Positions 48,481-61,184 are shown, counted from the stretch's first letter. The stretch is 64,000 bases of DNA from Apis mellifera (GCF_003254395.2 NC_037639.1:3080501-3144500), one strand, 5' to 3'. The notes: generated from the sequence alone by a model not told the origin. Numbers and translations: made by a program.

Positions 48481-51400
48481 CTATCGCGATTCGTGAATGA
48501 ATAAAATTGAAATGAATAATAAGAATCACGTTTCGTTGATTCGTGCGATTCTTAGATTATGTTGAGAATAATCGAAATATTTATTATATATAACATGCAT
48601 ATATGTGTTTGTTACAACAATGGGATTATTTATTTTCGTTGTACCGTGTTGCAAAGTTATTGCAAAAATGAAACTTGTATAGTTTAAGAGATATATAAAT
48701 GTATGGCATAAACACGCAAAAAGCGCGCCAAATTTAAAAGATCCTAATCATTCGAAAAATAATATAACGTTGCAAAGTTAATATCTACACAATTTTGATT
48801 GATTTGTATTCTTTGTACTCTTTTTAGCATAATAGATATAAATTTGATATAATTAATAAAACAAGAAGAATTTTTGGTAAACATTTTGATGTACTATCTC
48901 TTTGTGAATTTAAATATTTACAAAATATAGCAAATAAGAGAGAAAAAAACAAATAAAAATAAAAAAAAAGTATTCGAATAAATCTAAAAAAATAAGTATG
49001 TTACGTAATGCAAATAAGGATAATATTTAACATATTATTATTAATCCTATATATAGCTAATTCAAGTTAATTTTTATTGATTAGATAGCTTGATTACTAA
49101 AATTTTTCTGCTTTATACGAATACCTATAAAAGTTGGTTCCAAAATTTTTTCCTATTAATTTTTCCTTGCACATTGGAAATGGTATCATGTATATATTGT
49201 AAAATTTCGAATTAGATTCGAAACATGCAGCGAACGTGTTAAGTATAAGATATCCTCGCTATTAAATTTTCAAAGGAGTATAATAAATTCACGAGGTCAA
49301 GATTAAACAGCGTTATGTGAGTTATCTTTTAATAATCTTTTTTTTTTTTGTTTCATTTGTCAATGATATAACTTTGATTTTCGTCCATAAAAAATTCAAT
49401 ATTTTTTATTTGTATTAATGTGAATAATTTAATTACTTGAGTGTAAAAAAATTGAATATATTATTTCAAAGTACAAAAAAATATATAATTCTTATAATAT
49501 TTTATCTCTTAGATCTATATTAATAATTATTTGCTGCAAATATCTGTACTAATACAGTATGTTGTACAGGTATAATATAATCAATGATTAAACATTTGTT
49601 ATCTGCATTGTTGACAAAAAGAAAATGTTCCATTATGAATTTTTTCATATTATCATAACATTAATAATAAATAATATTCCGTTCAAGTAAATCCATCGAA
49701 AATATCAGTCACATTTAAAAAAACAAATTATTTTTATCATTACAATTTAATTGAACTATTTTTTCCTATCCATCATATCTACCAGATCTCGACTTTCTAT
49801 TTAATTTTTAAATTAATTTTTGATTTATATTTTTTTTTATTACAAATTTTAATTAAAATTTTTCATTTTAAAATTCTCTCAATGGAAAATCTTCAAACAC
49901 ACAACAAGAAATAAACATATAAGCATTTATAAAATGGCAAAAGCTCATAGAACAAAATGATGCGTACGTAAATTGATGTATATAAAACTGTCGATTTTTG
50001 ATATTTTTTTAAAATAAATTTTTGGCAAAATTTATTAATTACTTCATAACACTTTTCCAATTTTCTTTTTAAATCAACAAGTATCCATTAAATTAAAAAT
50101 TTGAATCGATTTATGTTCAAATACGTTCTCATACTTTCGAAAGAGGTAAATATATTTTACATGCGTGCCATCTGTTACAGGCAAATGTCACTTCACAGAT
50201 TTTGAAGAAATCTGTATGTATTGCCAGCTGTTCGTGTAAACGCGTATTTGATCTTCTTTCCATGAATCACAACAGATTTGCAGATTCGATATCACTTTTG
50301 ATAAGTTATATCAGTACAATCGATGTTTCGAATCGGGACAGTGTTCCAATAATTTAATACCTATAAATCAATATAAGAGAATTGGAAACTGATGATTCGC
50401 TTTATATAAAATGGAAATTGATAGCACTTGATGTGAACATAAAAAAAAAAAAACTCGAGAATAAAAATTCAATAGACTATTATTATACCTGTATGAATTT
50501 TCTTTACGTAATTTAAAGATATTCATCTTTAAATTACTTCCTTTTAAAAAAAGTAATATTTCATGTATTTTAAATAATATTTTTAACGTTAATTAAATGT
50601 TTCTTTTTAAAATGTTATTCAATCAATTTATCCGTGAATAAGAACGTAAGATAAAACGATAATTCATACAAACTTGTTTTTTATAAGTTTCAAGTTGTTT
50701 TATACACGTTCATGAAATATAATTTTTATAATTTATTTATTTGTAAAATTCTGAATTTCATTCTGTCGAGATGTAAGATCTTTTCCTTCGTTTATAAAAA
50801 TACAGAAATTTTTCTTTAATTACTGTTTTTTAAACTTCAAGCAAGCTTTCGCACATTATATGGATTCTTTACATTCGTATCATTTATACTCGTGTTTTCT
50901 TTTGCAATGTTAATTCATGATATAAAAAGCACATCTTTCATGTTTGCATAAAAAGAAAAGGAGCAAAAATAATTGGAAATATTTTCATCTTTTAAAATTA
51001 ATGCATGTAAATATTTGAATGAATATTTCTGTGAATATCTGTACACTGTCGCTTAGTATCAAGGCTCTTTTTTTTTTTGCAAAATTTTCAATATTTCAAT
51101 ATTATTATATTCATATATTTATATATCTTCTCATATTATACGAATATATAATTATTTATTAAAATTAAGAAATTATCTATACATTTGTATAATGATTTCT
51201 TTGTACAATCAACGACAAAATTTATTATTTTATACATAAAAATTCACTTAATTTGAAAACTTCTGATTTTAATTTGAAAATTTGAATATATATATATATT
51301 AGTATAATGGATAATATCTGAAGCAATATTATTTCAATAAAAATTTTGTTGGGCAGATGAAATCAAAGTATTTGTATTTTAAATATAATTTCAACTGGAA

Positions 51401-51700
51401 ATATTTTTTACAAAACGTTAAAATCTGGATTTATAATTAAAAATGTTGCTTCGTTGTAATATTAGAACATTATATTTAAAATAAATTAAGAGCAAATATT
51501 ATTTTCATCCTTTGTTTGTAAAATAAGTTTATTTCATTCAATCCATCATATACATATACACATTATTCATATATAATCTATAGATATATATTCTCATTAT
51601 AAAATTTTATTAAAAACTGATAAAAATAATTTTCATTTCCATTTTGATACAACTTGCTAGTTGAAGCCTTATGAGACAAGTACAAATATTTTTGTGATTG
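48481..51700. other. A+T-rich stretch with inverted repeats
   Basis: GTAATTTAAAGAT-ATTC-ATCTTTAAATTAC (50508-50537) is a perfect 13-bp stem. ACAGATTT-TGAAG-AAATCTGT (50195-50215) is a perfect 8-bp stem, extended outward by GGCAA/TTGCC after a bulge. The 50.16-50.35 kb patch is a weak islet. No gene. Confidence 0.6.
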
Positions 51701-51745
51701 ACTTTATATTTCAATCTGTTCGAAATTTCTTAACAAACAAATATA

Positions 51746-51751
51746 TTTATT
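51746..51751 (-). terminator. Poly(A) signal AATAAA for putative minus-strand gene
   Basis: AATAAA on the minus strand lies about 45 bases past the stop codon at 51796-51798. It is followed by a T/G-rich TTTGTTTGTTAA (51730-51741), the usual order for a polyadenylation site. AATAAA is common in A+T-rich DNA, so support comes only from its place in the gene model. Confidence 0.25.
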
Positions 51752-51795
51752 TTTGAGCGACAGTGTAAATCCGAATATTTCTACGAGTACATTTT

Positions 51796-51938
51796 TCAGA
51801 CGAAAATTCTCGGAACCGAACACATTGTTATCGAGTGGCGATATCGATAAATCACAAGCGTTTTCATCGTCAGTAGCTTGTCTTTGTACTTTCGAGGATC
51901 GAAGTTTAATCGTTCCAACATTGACCATCCTGGCCATT
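51796..51938 (-). CDS. Putative last exon of right-end gene, unknown product
   Basis: The minus-strand acceptor AATTACATTTCTGCAG is good. With phase 1 in (as delivered by the 53458 donor) the exon encodes 46 residues and a TGA stop (51796-51798). The peptide starts WPGWSMLERLNFDPRKYKD and ends basic-hydrophobic. The segment is ambiguous: another minus frame is open through it (124 codons, 51704-52078). The plus strand also has an open frame (51753-52007) bounded by TTTTTCAG at 51799 and GTAATA at 52004, enclosing 204 bases. Phase agreement favours the minus terminal-exon reading only modestly. Confidence 0.25.
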
Positions 51939-52470
51939 CTGCAGAAATGTAATTGCAAAGAGTCACAAATCGGAATACTAAAAGAACGAATAATCTCTCG
52001 CGGGTAATACGAATTAATTCTACAACTTTGGAATAAAGTTTGAAAAAAAAGAGAAAGAGAGAGAACGTTTTTAATCATAATCCGAAAAGCTTGTAACCGA
52101 ATAGAATAACTTTCGTTCCTTCGTATAAAATTGATGCTCTTTATTCTTAGAAATATAAAATATTGGAAAAGAATTAATTAAGAATTAATAAAGTATAGAA
52201 TATGTGATATATTATTTATGAATAACGAATATCAAAACTTAACCTTTACTTATTAAATAAAAGAAATTTTCGATTAACGCATTGATCAATTCCATCCTCG
52301 ATGATCTTACAATTAGTGAGCTTAAAAATTAAAAAATATTTCTTTTTCCTTCAATAAACATTATATCAATTTAACACTAGAAAAAGAAACAAAAGTTTCT
52401 TTTTTTTGTAATTTAAATCATTGAAATACACTATTTTCAATAATTTCCTCAAAATTATTATATGCATCTC

Positions 52471-52500
52471 CTCTCTCTCCCTCTCTCTCCCTCTCTCTCC
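52471..52500. repeat. Three perfect CTCTCTCTCC decamers
   Basis: The decamer is repeated exactly three times. It sits at the left border of the islet that follows and may serve GAGA-type factors on the other strand. Confidence 0.85.
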
Positions 52501-52960
52501 AAATCCATCCCCCGGATATGAGCGAAATTAAGACAATATATCGAAAGAGTGACGTCGATCAACCTCACGTTTCGATTCGAATTTGCATCCAGCCCGGTCA
52601 CCACTAACTCTCGACATCTCTGGGGTACACTTTCCGCGTGAAACATTCGTGGAACGATGGATCTCTCGGTCCCAGAGTGACACTTCCGCGTTATATCGTG
52701 TACTTGCCGCGGAACGAGCTGGCGAATGGTCGCGGAACGGAGGAATAAAGGGAGGGGTGAAAAAGGTGACCGAGAGGAAGGGGGAAAGGAGGAAAGACAA
52801 GAAACAAAGGCAAAGATGGAGAACGAACTGTGGCGTATTCGCGGTTGAGGATGCGCCCTCTGCGTTGACGTCGAGACGTATTTTTCTTTTCAGACTTATG
52901 GGATCTGCTAGCCGCAATAACGATCACAATCGTATATAGGGTGTTCTGTGATAATTGGAA
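52501..52960. other. CpG-rich islet inside putative intron 5
   Basis: Two large frames on opposite strands (52583-52939 plus, 118 codons; 52528-52917 minus, 129 codons) overlap almost completely. They cannot both be coding, and neither shows a domain. The islet lies between the last two exons of the minus-strand gene model, so it could hide a further alternative exon, or be an intronic enhancer. A plus acceptor-like TTTTTCTTTTCAG ends near 52893. Confidence 0.35.
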
Positions 52961-53457
52961 TTACAATTCGAATGATGGAAGGCGATGCGAAATCGAAATA
53001 TTACTCGCGTATCCAACATGGAAGCCAGGTTTAAATAATGGTTTCGAGAATCAGAAAATAAAATTGAGAATATGCATCATCCAATCAGAGTCTTATAACT
53101 TCAATTAAATAAACCTTAATTCGATATTCTCATGTATCAATTTTCATGTTTGTTTCGATTTTTAGAGATCTTGCAAATGTGTAACACTTTCTAATGATTG
53201 ATTATTTATAACGATGAGAGAAAAAAATTCGTTTGGATATTAACGATTTAAACGAATATAGATTACATGCACAGATTTAATCACAAACAATGATCATGGA
53301 ACTTTGAAAAATTACATTTTACTCTAAAATGGAGATACAATTGAATATTTGAATAACTGTCATACGCAACTGTCACCGGCACAAATATATTCTTCCTCAC
53401 CTTCGCGTATATAATATAAATCTATCTCTGAATCAAAATACCCCTATACGGACTCAC

Positions 53458-53685
53458 CCTGTATACGTGTCAATTTAGTTGCCATGGGAGATGCCATCGA
53501 GATAGAAGGCGTTGCGGCGCCAAGACCAAGGACATCCTCGGCTCCGTCACCGGCAGAGGCTTTGAATTTTCCCGGATAGGAGGCACGGATGGCAAGTGAC
53601 TGGTGCAGGCGCGATTCCGTAGGCGATCCCTGGCCACTGTTCCCCGACGAATCCCCGGCCACCAAGGGGATATAACGCGTTGAAG
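53458..53685 (-). CDS. Putative 228-nt internal exon, unknown product
   Basis: The best coding candidate in the window. On the minus strand the donor ATACAGG|GTGAGTC is near consensus. The preferred acceptor follows a pyrimidine-rich tract ending GCCTCCTGGAG (53686). The 228 bases are phase 1 at both ends, so the exon could be skipped without a frame change. The frame is rich in Ser, Gly, Ala and Pro, with GDSSGNSGQGSP near the start and an ATPSISMASPMATK patch near the end. It is typical of a flexible, phosphorylatable linker rather than a folded domain. G+C is far above the flanks. A second minus frame is also open (53470-53757, Arg/Leu/Pro-rich), so frame choice is not absolute. A purine-rich alternative acceptor lies about 30 bases upstream. 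Confidence 0.4.
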
Positions 53686-53895
53686 CTCCAGGAGGCAGTC
53701 GAGCGGAAGCACAGAGAAAACACGGACCTCTTTTCTTGGCGAATGAAATCGTTTCATGGTTTGTCGGGTAATTATACACTTACTATTTCATTTTTAGGCG
53801 AGGTTAGGAACTAGAAGTAACACGGGAAGACAGAAAATAGCCACGAGAATCTGCATTTACATTTTAATTTTCGGTCGAGCATCCAAACACTGTAT

Positions 53896-54149
53896 CAGAT
53901 GGAATATTATAAATGTTTAAATCAGAACAATAAATAAAAACAAATTAACATAATATATAGAAATTAACGTAATCTATTATATTAATTTTAACTTAAGAAT
54001 TATTTATTGCACCAGATGGAATATTATAAATGTTTAAATCAGAACAATAAATAAGATGATTTAATATTAAAAAACAAAAATAAATTAACATAATATATAG
54101 AAATTAACGTAATCTATTATATTAATCTTAAGAATTATTTATTACGAGT
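53896..54149 (+). repeat. Tandem duplication, 117-bp period, two copies
   Basis: Copies 53896-54012 and 54013-54149 share CAGATGGAATATTATAAATG, TTAAATCAGAACAATAAATA, ACATAATATATAGAAATTAA and CGTAATCTATTATATTAAT. Copy 2 has gained about 24 bases and lost six. It lies wholly within putative intron 4 of the minus-strand gene model. Confidence 0.9.
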
Positions 54150-54424
54150 TTTTAATTACAAATATTTTTCCATCTGACGAGTCAACGGGACAAATAAGAT
54201 TAAAATCGGAGATTTTTTTTTCTCGTGAAGAAGATTAGAAAAAATTATGAAGGCTGTACGGGTAGGCTTCCGTCAAGTGTTTCTTTTGTGTTTGGGGTGA
54301 GTGGGAACGTTACTACCGTGGGGTGTCTCGAAAATGTAAGACTGGAATTGAAGGGATGAACCGGGTAGATCGTGACGTGGGTAAAAATGTGTTCATCGTT
54401 GGCTGCCTGGCTGTGCAAACTCAC

Positions 54425-54471
54425 CGTTGTATGAATTGAAATAATCTGGATCCTCGTAGGTATGATGTAAT
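54425..54471 (-). CDS. Putative 47-nt internal exon, unknown product
   Basis: The donor CAACG|GTGAGTTT (54425/54424) is strong. The acceptor CCTCCGCTAACCACACAAG follows a pyrimidine patch with a CTAAC branch-like word close to the AG. With phase 2 in and 1 out it encodes LHHTYEDPDYFNSYN, an acidic, aromatic-rich segment. Its neighbours fit: a 90-bp intron, typical of insect short introns, separates it from the exon at 54562-54604, and its phase-1 exit matches 53685. All three frames happen to be open, so openness itself is weak evidence. Confidence 0.3.
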
Positions 54472-54561
54472 CTTGTGTGGTTAGCGGAGGGAAAATATAT
54501 ATCTACATATACAGTGTGTTGGTTTCGGGATCTTAGAATGTTTATACAGCGTAATTGTTAC

Positions 54562-54604
54562 CTGTTTATTTTCTTCCAAAGATTTATTCCGGATATTCTA
54601 TCTC
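54562..54604 (-). CDS. Putative 43-nt internal exon, unknown product
   Basis: The acceptor CAATTCGTCCCCAG and donor AAACAG|GTAACA bound 43 bases. Only the phase-1-in frame is free of stops; it encodes DRISGINLWKKIN and leaves phase 2. That is the phase required by the upstream microexon and by the next exon at 54471. The 90-bp intron that follows is a normal insect short intron. The donor GTAACA is below consensus. Confidence 0.28.
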
Positions 54605-57550
54605 CTGGGGACGAATTGTTCCATACAACGTTTAGTAAAGTAGTAATAATTATAAATTATTTATTGAGTAATTTTAAACATTGTTAAAATTTTATATGTG
54701 AAGATTATTTATTATAAAAATGAGAGAGTAAAATAAATTTTTCCTTTGGAAAAATTCAATATATATAAAAATATATATAGACGTGTTGAAATTTTATCTA
54801 AAAAATTTTTAGTTAATGGAAAGGAATATTAAAGTTAATAAAATATGTTATCAGATAAATAGAATTTTATTATAAAACTTGATCATTTAATAAATTGTAA
54901 AATGTATCTTTAAGAGTTTAGATAAATTGTGAGAAATAATTAATTTTAATAAATAGTTCATTAAATTGCATTCTCTGTTTTTTTAAGACACTTATATTAA
55001 ATTATATATATAATATATACTTTTAATGAAAACTTGATAATTTTCTAATAAGATACATAAGATTCCAAATAAAACTTAAACTGTGTATATGAAGGTGTTA
55101 ATTTCAAATTAAATTTTATTTCCACTGATGTCATAAAAAGTATTTTTACACTCTTAGTTCGTATAATAAAAATTCCACCGTATTCGAGTTATAAGAAAAA
55201 TTTTATTTTCAGCTTAATATCAAGATGAATATCAACACGATAATCTGAATAACTATCGAATATTATAGTTACATGGAATGTGTATCGTAGCGTAGCTTTA
55301 GTCTTTGTACAGTTAATAATGAAATACCGTATAGTTCGATCTTAAGCAAGTTTGATCTCTCTGGCTAGTCATCTTCTAAGATCTAAGATCTAATTATATT
55401 TTAACTTCCTGACAATTTCGTCATGCCTTTAAGAGACCTCTCCATCCCTTTCGATATATAAGTAAACGTAAGGGATTTGCATTTCCTTATACATTTCGAT
55501 AATATAATTGCATTGCATTAATTAAGAACATTTTTAAGATTCTATGAAATTCTTTAAGCAATTGAAAATTATAATAGAAATAAAACAAATATTTAAAAAT
55601 TCATTGTTACGTATATGATTCTAAAATAAAATTTTAATTTTAAGATATTCGTTAATTACTTGTAAAAGAATTAAAATTTACTTAAATATAGATCATTATT
55701 ATAGTTGCAAATTTTTATTTATATATTTAATATATTTAGACAAAATTAGAAATATCTAATCCACTTATTCTTTTACCATTAAATTAATCAAATAAAATTG
55801 TAAGATACAACAAAAATTTTTAAATTAATACAATTAACAATTTTCACAAATTTGAAACAAAAGGAATCTTGTAGAAATATACATTTTAAAAAATCTATAT
55901 TTACTAAAACATTATACATTTCACGAAAACTTCCTCTTTTTCCATAATCTCCATCAGTTAAATAAATTCTTCGATTTTAAAAACGTCGAACAACTTTTAT
56001 CGATAATGAAACGACGAAATCAGAAGTTTATTGCAAATTGCCTCCACAACCGATTTTGCAGGCTTGTTACATGGGGAGCATCAGTTCGATATACACGGTA
56101 ATTACAGAAAGCACGCGTGTAAATATAAATTTTAATATCCGAGAATCGACGAGTAATGCTTTTTGGATAACGGCGATTCCGTGGCGGAATCGGCTCATCT
56201 CAATTTCTCCAATTCCCCTATCAAAATTTCTCCTAACCCTTATATCAATGGCGTACAATCACACGTGTGAATAGGTTTCATATCTGGCTTCGCGTGTATA
56301 TCGTACGTGCGTTTGATTGGAATTGATCCATGTACATGCACAGAGGTATGAAATGAAAGAACGCGAAATCGTTAATTATTCGTAACGTTATCCGGTTTTT
56401 GATTAATTTTGGCGGGCGAAAGGGTTCGAAGATATTTCACGCCTCACGATTGACAATTTCGTATGCAGTTTAATTATATATTATCAAATATTTTTATCAA
56501 AGTTTTATCGTTTTTTTTTATAATAATTATTTTGGAACTGAAAATAAATGTTTTGCTTCTCGATATTGTTTTGTTGCGATAATTCTTTTGAGATTTCATT
56601 ATATATTATTTTCACTTTGACATATATATATAAAGTAATAATTTTTAAATAATGAATCGAAAGAGAATCGTTTCTTTTATTGTTAGGAAATTAAAGATTA
56701 ATAAAAACAAATTAATTTTTAAATTAAATCGATTTCATTTCAGATTATTTGTTTAAACGAATATATGACGTAATTGATGAAATAATGAAATAAGAAAAGA
56801 AAGACAAATACGTAACGTGTAAAATTATTTTTCTCATCGATCAAAGTCATGTATATGAGCAATGTGCAAATTTCGTGTCTGGTGGAAGTGAAATACTTCG
56901 CTTCATTTCAATTGTAAGGAACGATAGAAGAAAAATAAATATGTTTTGTTTAATGACTTTACATTGAAATCCTTGCTTTCTCATTAATAACAATTAAGTT
57001 TTAGCGATAAAAAAAGATAAATTTCCTTTCTTCGATATAAAAATATTGTGAAGAAAATTTATTAATTGTAAATATTTAGATTAAGAAAAATCAGTATTTT
57101 ACAAGCTTTATGACAATACAAAAATATATTAATATTATTTACATGATTAAATGTAAAACGGAAACAAATTTTTATCTTCATCAAGATAATCAATAAAATG
57201 AATAAAATTTCTTTAAATAAATTAATTAATTCGATTATGATCAACCAATTGAGTTAATATTGGATAAAACAAAAGAATGAATTTTAATATTTAATAATCG
57301 TGCAATATACATGTGTATTGCAATGAAATTTTATGAATGAGAAATAATAGCATTACTGTCTTCCATTACTTATCGTTGACAAATACTATCTTCAAGCGAT
57401 CCTGGTTCGCACAATCAATTTTCAAATTTATTAATTGGTCACTAAAAGTTGTCACAAGCATTGGATGACCAACTTTCCATAGACGTTAACTCATCTAACG
57501 ATCTAATCGCAAGACAAATTGCCCTGCCAATACTAAAATAAATCACTCAC
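54605..57550. other. Putative intron 2, mostly A+T-rich
   Basis: A triple CTAAGAT-type repeat lies at about 55374-55394. An islet at 56020-56480 has a plus frame (56038-56274), CACGTG (56262-56267) and a 36-bp plus-strand acceptor/donor pair (56062-56097) that I regard as chance. No further exon is seen on the minus strand. Confidence 0.45.
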
Positions 57551-57571
57551 CGTCACTCCCATTTCTAAGAG
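57551..57571 (-). CDS. Putative 21-nt microexon
   Basis: The minus strand shows a very long pyrimidine tract (57582-57640 region), then GCAATATATTTCAG, 21 exonic bases, and the strong donor GACG|GTGAGTGA. In phase 1 it encodes LRNGSD within split Ser and Gly codons; in phase 0, LLEMGVT. The phase-2 reading has a stop. Phase 1 matches the exit of the exon at 63074 and the entry of 54604. Both splice sites are near ideal, which is rare for so short an interval. Frame-preserving microexons are typical of neuronal transcripts; that association is general knowledge, not evidence here. Confidence 0.35.
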
Positions 57572-57574
57572 CTG

Positions 57575-60500
57575 AAATATATTGCGCTTTAAAGACAAAA
57601 AAAAAGGAAAAAAAAAAAGAAAAACTATTCTGAATAAAATAATAAGACATAATATTTGTAAAAATTTTTTTACAAATATCATCCCCTTTATGCAAAAGAC
57701 AGAAATATATTATTTCTTTTTTTTATTTTTTTTTTTTTTGTTTGAAGTAAACACGTTTTAAAATCATTTTTTCTATAACTGTCATTTTATAAATGTATAT
57801 CATTTTGCGTGTAAATTCATTTCTCTGATAAAAAGAGAACGGATAAATTAAATAAAATCAAAATAAAAATTTGTTCCATTTAGAATAATAAATATAAATT
57901 GCGAATTTTTTTATTTATTATAATAAAAATTAAAACATAAAGAAATATATAAAAATTCACCAAATGTAAAAAAACTCATTATAATATTTAACGAATGAAA
58001 CGAATCTTCATTTTTCCTTTTAAATTCACGAAAATATCTATATTATACTTCATTCATCACAATAAAAAATATCTCAAAAATATTCGATTCTTGAATTAAA
58101 TTCGATAATATTTTCTTTTGCAAAAGAATTCCACGCTTCATCAAATTTAAAGCAAAATTAAAATTCTGAATTTCCCAATGAAGTTTAGATTCATCAAAGA
58201 AGATGATTCGAAAGGAGAAGCTTCCTCCTTCATCTTGATCCACCCCTTTAATCTTCCTAAACGTTCTCGCGATCGGGAGAGGGGAACTTTTTTTTAAGAA
58301 TCGCGTTGGCGGAGGACAACAACAACAACAACAATCGAAACAAACCGGCAAACAAACTGGCAAGCTCGCGCTCAACCAGATCGCAGGTGAAATATACGTT
58401 TCAATTTGCGAGGGGGCGGAATAGTAAGGGAGGTTTCGTTTCGAAGAAAATTACGTTCGTTAAAACGACAACGGGTGGAGAAACAACAACGGCTCTCCGT
58501 CCGAGATACAGGCGTAAGATTAATTGAGAATACAGCTTTGAGACGGCAAAATTGACTCGACGATCCGCGCCCAAGTTGCAGCTAATACGGAAAGCAGACT
58601 TTGAAAGACCGCCGGGTTTACAGGATCCTTCAGGGAAATAGAATCTCAAGGATAGGGCGCGAATAACGGCTAACGAGTAGGATGTATTAGATTGTCAAAA
58701 GCTCGTGTCAATTGTTCCTTGTTATGTTTACAGTGATTCCAGGGATATAGATGAACGGTTGAATTGTTTCTCTCGCGAGAAAGGATGATTATTCTTTAGT
58801 TTTGTTATTAGTATCTTTTCTAAAGTAACAGTGAAATGTCTGTAATATTTGAAGATTCGTTGTTTGAACATAAATGCGATAAAAGAGGAAAGATATTTTA
58901 TATTCAAAGATATAAGTACATGTAAGTTTTCATTCATTTTATTTTATTTTATTTGTTATTTTCAAATATATTAGTTTGTTCTATAAATTTTGCGTAACAA
59001 CATTTATAATATTTAAAATATATTATTTTGGTTAACTTTATAATTTTTTGTTCTAATATAATAATAAAAGTTTTAATATCTGAAAGTCTTTATTTAACAT
59101 TAAAAAATATGTTTCTATATTTCTTTGGAATCGTGGCGATTTAAGAGACAAAAGGATAACGAGTATTTAATTAAAACAAACACTATAATTATACGATAAA
59201 TAAATATTAAATTTCAAATATAATTGTAAATATATTCGTTACGTTTAAATATATTTTTTCATACTATTTTTCTTTGCATATTTATGATCAAATCTTTTTT
59301 TAAAAAAAAATACAATAAAACATGAAGCAGTATTATAATATTCGGAAAATATAACAAGTAGGATGATATTTTTCGAAATCAATAATCCCTTTCTCTATAT
59401 TTTGTGAATTCTATAGTTTTGTATTGTTGTTATGAAAAGTCACTTCGTTCCGATTCAAGAGTCCTGGATGTTTCATTGTTATCGTTCCTCTGAATTTTTC
59501 CGACTGAGTGTGCTATTGATATAATGGTTTGGATTTTCGATTATGATTCAAAATATGAGTTGCATGTGTACGTTTGATAATCCGATCAAACACAGAGAAC
59601 ACCTATCTCTGCGAATCATTTCGTAAAGTCCACTTTTCACGTTCAAATACTCTAACGTTTATTCACGATTATGCATGTTTTCAGACGATCAAAACGATTT
59701 CATTGCAAAATCTCGTATAATATCCAGATTTCATATCATTCCCTTTTTTTTTTTTTTATAAAAATATTAAGGATTGATTTCGATATGTTTAATCATTTAA
59801 TAAATATGAATTTAAATATAAATTTTTATATCGCTACATTATTTTATTATATTACATTATCTTCTTTTTTTAAATGATTTAGTATAAAAAATTTTCTACA
59901 AATAATTCAAGAAATAATTACTAGACACTTGTATAAGGAAAAATTCTTCAAAATGTTTTTAACAATATATTTTGATTTTCCATTGAAGCTTCTCTATGAT
60001 ATGAACCATATCCAAGAGGAATTACTATCAGAATGTTCTGTCGATATTGCAATTAATTTCTCAGAGAATTAGAAGGTTCTTTTTATACACGTTAATAAGT
60101 AATTAATCCTGATGCTGCCACTTATCCTTTTTAATTCATCAATTGATCAATTAAAAAGTATAAATGGCAGGATTAATGATCACTTTATTTGACTATACAT
60201 ATACAAAAGATTCTATTATCCTCAGTAAATATTCTAACATCCTGAATAAATTAGCTAATTAAATAATGCTGATGAGATATTTGGACATTAATATAAGATT
60301 ATAGGAATCCAGATCGTGAGAGAAAAAAAAAGTCAATACAAATTGAAACCATTAAAATCTGTTTCTTGAGTCTTCGATTACAAAAATTAATGCTTCGAAT
60401 TGATTGGTTTAAAAACTTTCGTTCCAACAATCCGTGTACCTTATACGCAGGGAATAGAAAAATCGAATATATCCCACACCAGATATTCCAGAACCGCGTT

Positions 60501-61137
60501 AATAAACGACAAACGAGCAAACCCCCCCAGAGAGATATTTCTCCGCTTCTTAAATAGGATCGAATCACAGTGATTAAAAAACGCCGGATATCTCTCTTAT
60601 TCACTCCGCTCCTCTCGCTTTAACTTCTCCACCCTCTCCCTTCCGTTTCGTTAATGGAAACGAGAAAGATGGAGATCGAGATCCTCCGTAATTTTCGACC
60701 CGTATTTTCGATAATACATACACGCGATTTTAATAAATTACCCGAAAAGAGGATAGAGTGGGAAATTACATCGCGCACACCGTCACCCCCGGATTTACGA
60801 GCCGCATTTAATTTACAAATTTAATTTCAGAACGGGAGGGACGGCGCCTTGGAAAGAGAAAAAATAGGGGTAAAAAAAAAAAAAAAGAAAAAAAGAGGAA
60901 AGAAAAAGGAAAAAAAAAAGAAGCGATACAACAGGCGGACAAGATATTGCTGACGATGGAGTAGCATTCCAGCGATAAATCTGAACCCACCGCCAACTAT
61001 GGAAATTAAACTCTTCCAAGTAGGAAGGGAACGTTTCAATTATTTCAATCTTCGAAAGGAGAAATGATGGTTGAACTGTTAGGTCGTAACGAGCTTGTCA
61101 AAGATTATAGTGATAGGGAAATATCAGAGAGAATAAC

Positions 61138-61184
<47 letters not shown>

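Noticed and set aside
52528..52939. 118- and 129-codon frames on opposite strands
   Set aside because: They overlap fully and are compositionally biased. Neither has a recognisable domain or clear splice boundaries, so I kept the region as an islet.
54425..54604. Eph-receptor juxtamembrane similarity suggested by a TYEDP motif
   Set aside because: The match is limited to five residues and the flanking predicted sequence does not follow the family, so no family name is given.
56062..56097. Plus-strand 36-bp interval between a good acceptor and GTAATT donor
   Set aside because: The surrounding islet is broader than the interval, it lies antisense to the gene model, and no partner exon is visible.
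58734..58788. Plus-strand acceptor followed by 17 codons and a stop
   Set aside because: The acceptor is good, but there is no upstream exon and no poly(A) signal nearby, so it is most likely chance.
60831..60869. Plus-strand 39-bp interval after TTTAATTTCAG, open in one frame
   Set aside because: The donor is the start of a poly-A run, it is antisense to the gene model and has no partner exon.
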